From Chitinophagaceae bacterium 26-R-25 (GTDB lineage: Bacteria > Bacteroidota > Bacteroidia > Chitinophagales > Chitinophagaceae): a DNA stretch of 64,000 bases. The notes beneath the pieces are model-generated. The model did no database searches and had not been told where the DNA came from. It saw nothing but the letters and a program-made list of their open reading frames with translations. Made by a program: the position numbers and the translations under genes. Below are positions 58,836-64,000 of the stretch, one piece after another. How positions within the stretch are numbered: the first letter of the stretch is position 1; the number at the start of each line of letters is the position of its first letter. Location of the stretch: NCBI GenBank assembly GCA_029906195.1, contig JARWSJ010000003.1, positions 186,001 to 250,000 of the forward strand, in the 5' to 3' direction.

Positions 58836-59093
58836 ATGGAAAAATTGATGGCCGACTTGAAGGCCCAGATCATTCAACAATTGAATTTGAAGCACCTGAA
58901 ACCTGAAGACATTGGCGATGATCAACCGCTTTTTGTAGAAGGCCTTGGATTGGATTCCATCGACGCGCTGGAACTGATTGTACTTTTACAACAGGAGTAC
59001 AACATAAAACTGGCTAATGCAGAAGACGGTCCGAAAGTTTTTCAATCGGTAAGAACGATGGCTGAATACATCACTGCAAACAAACCTGCATAA
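58836..59093 (+). CDS. Acyl carrier protein (ACP-2)
   Basis: An 85-residue acyl carrier protein with the phosphopantetheine site GLDSIDALEL, Ser41. It lies 7 bp after the degenerate ketosynthase and 29 bp before KS-C. It differs from ACP-1 in sequence, so the cluster has two carriers for distinct steps, as aryl polyene systems do (ApeE and ApeF). Confidence 0.92.
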   Translation: MEKLMADLKAQIIQQLNLKHLKPEDIGDDQPLFVEGLGLDSIDALELIVLLQQEYNIKLANAEDGPKVFQSVRTMAEYITANKPA

Positions 59094-59122
59094 TATATTA
59101 CTAAAAAGACTGCCGGCGCTGA

Positions 59123-60319
59123 ATGAGCAAAAACATTTACATACAGGGACTAGGGATAATTTCTGCCATTGGCAACAATGTGCAGGAATGCCTTGACTCG
59201 CTACAAAACAAAGCAGACGGCGTTGCTAAAATGCATTACCTGCAATCGGCACACAAAGACGAGCTGCCGGTTGCTGAAGTAAAAAAGAGCAACAAAGAAC
59301 TGGCAGAAGTGGCGGGAATGCCTGCATCTTTAACGAGAACAGCGTTGCTTAGCGCCATTGCAGCAAAGGAAGCACTCGCCGATGCTGCAATAGAAAGCAT
59401 CACGGACTGGACAATTGGTTTCATAAGCGCCAACACTGTTGGCGGCATGGATAAAACAGAAGATTTCTTCAAAGACTTTCTGCAGGACGCGTCCAAAGGA
59501 AAGCTGCGGGACGTGGTGAATCACGAGTGTGGAAGCGCAACCGACATTGTGGCCGAGCAATTGGGCGCCACGGATTATGTCACCACCATCAGCACAGCCT
59601 GTTCGTCTTCCGCCAATAGTATTTTCTATGGAGCAAAATTGATCAGGAATGGCATTCTTGATATTGCCATTGCCGGCGGTGCGGATGCCTTGACCAAATT
59701 CACACTCAACGGGTTCAATACATTGATGATCCTCGACAAGGAACCCTGTAAACCTTTTGATGAAAACAGAAAAGGATTGAACCTTGGTGAAGGCGCAGCT
59801 TATGTGGTGCTGGTTTCGGAAAGAGTAATGAAAACATTGAGCAAACAGCCTTATTGCAAACTCAGCGGTTACTGCAATGCCAATGATGCGTATCACCAAA
59901 CGGCATCCTCTCCTGACGGCACAGGTTCATACCTCGCCATGAAAGGTGCGCTGGAAAAAAGCGGATTGCAATTGACCGACATTGATTATATCAATCTTCA
60001 TGGTACCGGAACGGCGAACAATGACAGCGCAGAAGGAACCGCGATCAAAAGATTGTTTGATCCGCATTACCCCAAACTAAGTTCCACGAAAGCATACACT
60101 GGGCACACGCTCGGCGCAAGCGGCGGCGTAGAAGCAGTGTTCGCTTCGCTTTCCATAAAACACGGGCTTATTTATCCAAACCTTCGCTTCGAAACGCAAA
60201 TAGTCGACCAGCCGTTTGCACCGGAAACCCAATTGGTCCGCCAGGACGTGAAAAACGTGCTGTCAAACTCATTTGGATTCGGGGGAAATTGCTCGTCACT
60301 AATTTTTTCGAAAGTATAG
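59123..60319 (+). CDS. Beta-ketoacyl-ACP synthase (KS-C), chain-extending type
   Basis: A 398-residue condensing enzyme with a full triad: Cys160 (STACSSSAN), His293 (NLHGTGTANND) and His328 (YTGHTLGASGG). It is closest in style to KS enzymes of aryl polyene systems (ApeO-like), which pair with a chain length factor. The probable partner is the ketosynthase-like protein at 62910. It follows ACP-2 directly and should be the main polyene-elongating enzyme. Confidence 0.9.
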   Translation: MSKNIYIQGLGIISAIGNNVQECLDSLQNKADGVAKMHYLQSAHKDELPVAEVKKSNKELAEVAGMPASLTRTALLSAIAAKEALADAAIESITDWTIGFISANTVGGMDKTEDFFKDFLQDASKGKLRDVVNHECGSATDIVAEQLGATDYVTTISTACSSSANSIFYGAKLIRNGILDIAIAGGADALTKFTLNGFNTLMILDKEPCKPFDENRKGLNLGEGAAYVVLVSERVMKTLSKQPYCKLSGYCNANDAYHQTASSPDGTGSYLAMKGALEKSGLQLTDIDYINLHGTGTANNDSAEGTAIKRLFDPHYPKLSSTKAYTGHTLGASGGVEAVFASLSIKHGLIYPNLRFETQIVDQPFAPETQLVRQDVKNVLSNSFGFGGNCSSLIFSKV

Positions 60320-60338
60320 CACCTATTTTTACAGCGCA

Positions 60339-61505
60339 ATGAACAAGTACAAGAGCATTTCTTTTTTTGAAGGGTTGAATCCTCTAAGATTTTTCGCGGC
60401 GCTATTGGTGCTGATGCATCACTCCGAAGCCATCAAACTCAAAAATGGCCTCGCAAATCTTGAGTGGCTAGGTCTTTTCAGAAACGGTAACAACGCCGTT
60501 ACTTTCTTCTTTGTGCTCAGCGGCTTTTTGATCACCTATCTTTTATTGAAAGAAAATTTCAAAATAGGAACAATCAGCATTAAAACGTTCTATATAAAAA
60601 GAATGCTGCGCATCTGGCCCTTGTATTTTCTATTGGTGATTATCGGCGCCATACTACTGCCACTGGCATTTCATGTATTGAAGATAGATTACACCATGCC
60701 CTATACGTTTGGGCAAACATGGTTTTACTTTTTGTTTTTTTTACCCGGCCTCGTAACATTCTTCTTCGGGCATCATTTACTGGAGCCACTTTGGTCCATT
60801 GGTGTGGAAGAAGTCTTCTATCTTATCTGGGCGCCACTTTTCAAAGGTTTAAAGCATAGGATACTGGTTGTTTTGCTCTCCGTCATCGCCATCAAAATAT
60901 TGCTGACACTGCTTTCGATGTATGCCATACACAGCGAGTTGTTTGCTTACGTGGTGAGTATATTTCAGTTTGAGTCAATGGCTATTGGCGGTCTCGGCGC
61001 ATACTTTTTATTTTATCACGGCGAAAAATTGCAGCGACTGGCTCAGTTTAAAAAGCCTGTGCAAGTCATAGTGTATTTTACTTTAGCCGTGTACCTCATA
61101 TTTCACGCAAATATTGACAACGCGATCTGGAACATCGTTTTCAAAACGCCTGTTATTTCAGCGCTTTTCATCAACTTTTTGTTTCTGTATCTGATACTCG
61201 ATGTTTCGTCTGTTGACAATGGCATCTTGAAAATCAAGAGCCGTTTGCTATCAACCTTCGGTGAAATTTCATACGGCATTTACATGTATCACATGCTCGT
61301 GATCTTCACCATTATCTTGTTCTTGAAAAAATACCTGGCGCAAATGAATCCGGTGTTAAGCAACATTGTTTTCTATTTGGTCGTAATACCGGCAGTGCTT
61401 TTGGTCTCTTACCTTTCCAAAAAATATTTCGAGAATTATTTTTTGAACCTGAAGGAAAAACTGGAGAAGAGATCGAACCGGAGCAAACTGGAAAAAGCGT
61501 CGTGA
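60339..61505 (+). CDS. Acyltransferase 3 (OafA/YrhL-like) membrane protein
   Basis: A 388-residue polytopic membrane protein of the acyltransferase-3 family, with about ten transmembrane helices. NPLRFFAALLVLMHHSE near the N-terminus and GVEEVFYLIWAP are family motifs. These enzymes O-acylate sugars or lipids at the membrane. It lies 19 bp after KS-C, in the same apparent operon, and may modify the pigment or its carrier lipid. Substrate unknown. Confidence 0.86.
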   Translation: MNKYKSISFFEGLNPLRFFAALLVLMHHSEAIKLKNGLANLEWLGLFRNGNNAVTFFFVLSGFLITYLLLKENFKIGTISIKTFYIKRMLRIWPLYFLLVIIGAILLPLAFHVLKIDYTMPYTFGQTWFYFLFFLPGLVTFFFGHHLLEPLWSIGVEEVFYLIWAPLFKGLKHRILVVLLSVIAIKILLTLLSMYAIHSELFAYVVSIFQFESMAIGGLGAYFLFYHGEKLQRLAQFKKPVQVIVYFTLAVYLIFHANIDNAIWNIVFKTPVISALFINFLFLYLILDVSSVDNGILKIKSRLLSTFGEISYGIYMYHMLVIFTIILFLKKYLAQMNPVLSNIVFYLVVIPAVLLVSYLSKKYFENYFLNLKEKLEKRSNRSKLEKAS

Positions 61506-61548
61506 AAATTGTTTTTTAATTACTTTTATTGATAAGGAAATCAGTACA

Positions 61549-62904
61549 ATGAATTCAACCATCGAAAGAATTGAACATCTTAGGAAAGAATTGCAATCTC
61601 TTTTGCCCATGAAGGCTGAAGATCAGCAGCGTCTTGACAAAAAGTTCAGGCTTGAATTCAACTACAACTCCAATCATATTGAAGGCAATACGCTTACTTA
61701 CGGAGAAACAGCTTTGCTTCTTTTTTATGACGATACAAAGGGCAATCACACATTTCGTGAATACGAAGAAATGAAATCGCATGATGTCGCGTTTGACATG
61801 GTGAAAGATTGGGCGAAGGATAAAGAACGACCACTCTCAGAAACGCAAATAAAAAACCTCAACGAAATAATTTTAGTAAGGCCTTTTTGGAAAGATGCTG
61901 TAACACCGGATGGACAAAATACCCGAAGAGAAATAAAAGTCGGCGAGTATAAAAAATATCCAAACTCTGTTCGCTTGCAAAATGGTGAAATGTTTCACTA
62001 TGCTTCTCCCACCGATACGCCTATCAAAATGGGTGAGCTAATTGAATGGTTTAGGTCTGAAGAAGAGAAAGGTGAAATGCATCCTGTGCAATTAGCGGCA
62101 GTTTTCCACTACAAGTTTGTATGTATTCACCCTTTTGACGACGGCAATGGCCGCATATCACGGCTTTTGATGAACTATGTGTTGCTAAAAAATGATCTGC
62201 CACCAGTTATCATAAAATCAGACGATAAGCGAAATTATTTGCAGGCGTTGCATTTGGCTGATATTGGAGATTTGAATGCGTTTGTTGATTATGTAGCTGA
62301 GCAATTGGGGTGGAGTTTGGAAATAAGTATCAAAGCCGCAAAAGGAGACAGCGTGGATGAGGACGGAGATTTGGATAAGAAACTTTCCTTGCTTAAAAAA
62401 CAACTTAGAAACAAAAGCGAAGACGATGTCGTATTGAAATATAGTTCTGAAACTTACAAGCAAACGATTGATGAAATCATACTTCCACTATTAGGATATT
62501 GGGAAACCGAATTACAAAAGTTTGATTCACTTATTCTGGATAGAAATATGATACTAACTGTGGAGTTTTTAGATCGCAAAAGAGTTGCGTCTGGGGTTAA
62601 CAATGAAGGCCTACAGAGAATTCTTTACGATACTGACAGAGGTTTGCCAAAGAAGCTTTTAGTTAACAGCACTTTGAAGGGATTGCGAAATATAGACAAT
62701 TCGATATCAGTAAACGGAGGTGAACTTACCGTTGATTTTTTTGGAAACTCCTATGAAATAAAAACTAATCAACAGGAAAAAGGTTTGAATAGACTCTATC
62801 ACCAACACCTTGACGACGACGAAATTAAAGGTATTATTCAACCCCTCACAAATAAGTTGTTCAACATTGTTGAAGAAACAATAGCCAATAACAAGAAGAT
62901 TTAA
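61549..62904 (+). CDS. Fic-family AMP-transferase with N-terminal inhibitory motif
   Basis: A 451-residue Fic protein. The active-site motif HPFDDGNGRISR starts at His194, matching HxFx(D/E)GN(G/K)RxxR fully. The N-terminal inhibitory motif SNHIEGN (Ser41, Glu45) fits the class II pattern (S/T)xxxE(G/N), whose Glu blocks ATP binding. A C-terminal extension of about 180 residues is of unknown function. Fic enzymes AMPylate target proteins. The gene sits between OafA-like and CLF-like pigment genes without clear relation to them. Confidence 0.88.
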   Translation: MNSTIERIEHLRKELQSLLPMKAEDQQRLDKKFRLEFNYNSNHIEGNTLTYGETALLLFYDDTKGNHTFREYEEMKSHDVAFDMVKDWAKDKERPLSETQIKNLNEIILVRPFWKDAVTPDGQNTRREIKVGEYKKYPNSVRLQNGEMFHYASPTDTPIKMGELIEWFRSEEEKGEMHPVQLAAVFHYKFVCIHPFDDGNGRISRLLMNYVLLKNDLPPVIIKSDDKRNYLQALHLADIGDLNAFVDYVAEQLGWSLEISIKAAKGDSVDEDGDLDKKLSLLKKQLRNKSEDDVVLKYSSETYKQTIDEIILPLLGYWETELQKFDSLILDRNMILTVEFLDRKRVASGVNNEGLQRILYDTDRGLPKKLLVNSTLKGLRNIDNSISVNGGELTVDFFGNSYEIKTNQQEKGLNRLYHQHLDDDEIKGIIQPLTNKLFNIVEETIANNKKI

Positions 62905-62909
62905 TTTCA

Positions 62910-63944
62910 ATGTACATACAAGCCCTCGGCAACATATCACCACAAACAGATTTCAATCAACTTCAGCAAAAAGTTGACTACACAAGCAATCATTTGAAAG
63001 CTGCGGATGCGGATATTACAGAATTCGTAAACCCGAACATTGCAAGACGCATGGGCCGCATCATTAAAATGGGCGTTGCTGCTGCAATGGCATGTATGAA
63101 AGAGGCTGGTCTTGATAAGCCTGACGCTATTACAATGGGAACCGCCTATGGTTGCCTGGAAGATACTGGGGTGTTTTTGAAAAAACTGGTGGAGCAAAAT
63201 GAAACAATGCTTACGCCGACAAACTTCATCCAATCCACGCACAACACGGTTTCCGGACAAATTGCCCTGCTGCTGAAAACACATTGCTACAACAACACAT
63301 TTGTGCACCGCGGTTTTTCTTTTGAAAGCGCATTGCAGGATGCCATTATGCTGATGAATGAAAACGATGCAGCGCATGTGCTGGTTGGCGCGGCAGATGA
63401 AATTACCGATGCGAGCCATAAAATCCTGAGCCGCTTTGACTTGTATAAAAAAGACCTTGCAAACTCCGAAGAGTTATTTACTCAACATACAAAAGGAACA
63501 ATCGCCGGCGAGGGCAGTGTTTTTTTCATGATGAATAAGAACGCTTCTGAAAAAGATTATGCATTACTGAAAGACGTTACGACTTTTTATAAACCCATCG
63601 GTAACCATGCCATCACAGATCGCATCAATAAGTTTCTTTCTTTAAACGGATTGTCGATAAATGATATTGATGTAGTGATCAACGGGAAAAATGGTGATGA
63701 GCAGAACGACAGGGTGTACGAGCAATTAGAAGAAAATATTTTGTCGGGGAAAACCAGCATCACTTACAAACAATGGTGCGGAGAATTTCCCACTTCAAGT
63801 GCTTATGCATTGTGGCTTGCGGCGAATATTGCAAAGCATCAACAATTGCCTGCAGATAAAACAAACAGATCGATAAAGCACATTCTTGTTTACAACCATT
63901 ATCAAAATATTCATCATTCCCTACAACTCGTAACCGCGTGCTAA
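62910..63944 (+). CDS. Ketosynthase-like chain-length-factor candidate without catalytic Cys
   Basis: A 344-residue ketosynthase-like protein. The nucleophile region reads FVHRGFSFESAL, where Gly135 takes the place of the Cys found in KS-C (STACSSSAN). The usual His motifs are also missing: where HGTGT is expected there is VVINGKNGDEQN. It is thus inactive by itself, like chain length factors (KS-beta, ApeC) that dimerise with an active KS. It starts 5 bp after the Fic stop and lies 2.6 kb from KS-C, its likely partner. It overlaps the next gene by 7 bp. Confidence 0.8.
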   Translation: MYIQALGNISPQTDFNQLQQKVDYTSNHLKAADADITEFVNPNIARRMGRIIKMGVAAAMACMKEAGLDKPDAITMGTAYGCLEDTGVFLKKLVEQNETMLTPTNFIQSTHNTVSGQIALLLKTHCYNNTFVHRGFSFESALQDAIMLMNENDAAHVLVGAADEITDASHKILSRFDLYKKDLANSEELFTQHTKGTIAGEGSVFFMMNKNASEKDYALLKDVTTFYKPIGNHAITDRINKFLSLNGLSINDIDVVINGKNGDEQNDRVYEQLEENILSGKTSITYKQWCGEFPTSSAYALWLAANIAKHQQLPADKTNRSIKHILVYNHYQNIHHSLQLVTAC

Positions 63945-64000
63945 ACTTTAGAAATACGAACAATTTTTTCATTTTGGTATTGGCTGCGTTGGTGTATCTG
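63938..64000 (+). CDS. 5' fragment of the next gene in the pigment operon
   Basis: A GTG start at 63938 overlaps the preceding stop by 7 bp and opens a frame that runs to the window edge. The visible 21 residues begin LNFRNTNNFF and continue into a hydrophobic helix (ILVLAALVYL), so it is a membrane or secreted protein. A polysaccharide-deacetylase-like protein is often found at this place in flexirubin clusters, but this fragment is too short to decide. The frame and overlap support a real gene. Confidence 0.5.
   Translation, partial: MLNFRNTNNFFILVLAALVYL

Noticed and set aside
1-64000. tRNA, rRNA and riboswitch genes
   Set aside because: No cloverleaf, rRNA-like or recognisable riboswitch sequence was found by eye; a tRNAscan and Rfam search would be decisive.

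Overview
The window looks like chromosome from a Bacteroidota bacterium, most likely of the Chitinophagaceae or a close relative. Support comes from Bacteroidota-type promoters (TTTG, about 19-22 bp, TAnnTTTG), starts without Shine-Dalgarno sequences, families largely confined to that phylum (DUF2480, DUF2490, DUF1543, CarboxypepD_reg-type outer membrane barrels, the long PurF paralogue) and a flexirubin/aryl-polyene type pigment cluster. The assignment is inferred from gene content alone.

Left part (1-13.9 kb): the 3' part of a GT2 glycosyltransferase, a GH3-family enzyme, a LysE exporter, a monofunctional transglycosylase (mtgA), aspartase plus a Dcu dicarboxylate carrier (aspA/dcuA-B), CorA, a GNAT enzyme, DUF2480, a DUF1508 protein and a PpiD-type periplasmic chaperone.

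Origin-like part (13.9-20.1 kb): an 890 bp gene-free, AT-rich region with several DnaA-box-like 9-mers lies between divergent ppiD and nadA. About 5 kb to the right, the gap between mnmG (gidA) and ybeY holds five copies (four perfect) of TGTTCCACGTGGAACA, the ParB-binding parS palindrome. Together they suggest that the window is next to, or contains, the replication origin.

Middle part (20-39 kb): housekeeping and accessory genes (ybeY, feoA, nadD, chrA, a DsbA-like oxidoreductase, a SNF2 helicase, a PurF-like amidotransferase, sixA, a MurG-like glycosyltransferase, a 951-residue outer membrane protein) and two tiny genes (56 and 41 codons).

Right part (39.4-64 kb): a pigment cluster. It has an aromatic amino acid ammonia-lyase (probable 4-coumarate starter supply), FabG, three complete ketosynthases, a ketosynthase-like chain-length-factor candidate, a half-length degenerate ketosynthase, two acyl carrier proteins, a hotdog dehydratase-like protein, a 4HBT thioesterase, an LpxL-like and an OafA-like acyltransferase, a methyltransferase and a flavin-dependent halogenase. 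It runs off the right edge. Three apparently unrelated cargoes sit inside it: a tandem pair of secreted paralogues, a Tle1-type phospholipase effector module (57-residue spike-like protein, two DUF2931 lipoproteins, lipase) and a Fic AMP-transferase.

Almost every intergenic gap carries short palindromes or inverted repeats from at least ten sequence families. Many have iterated short 'words' as arms. They recur across the window and are the most unusual non-coding property of the region. No tRNA, rRNA, CRISPR array or transposase was seen.
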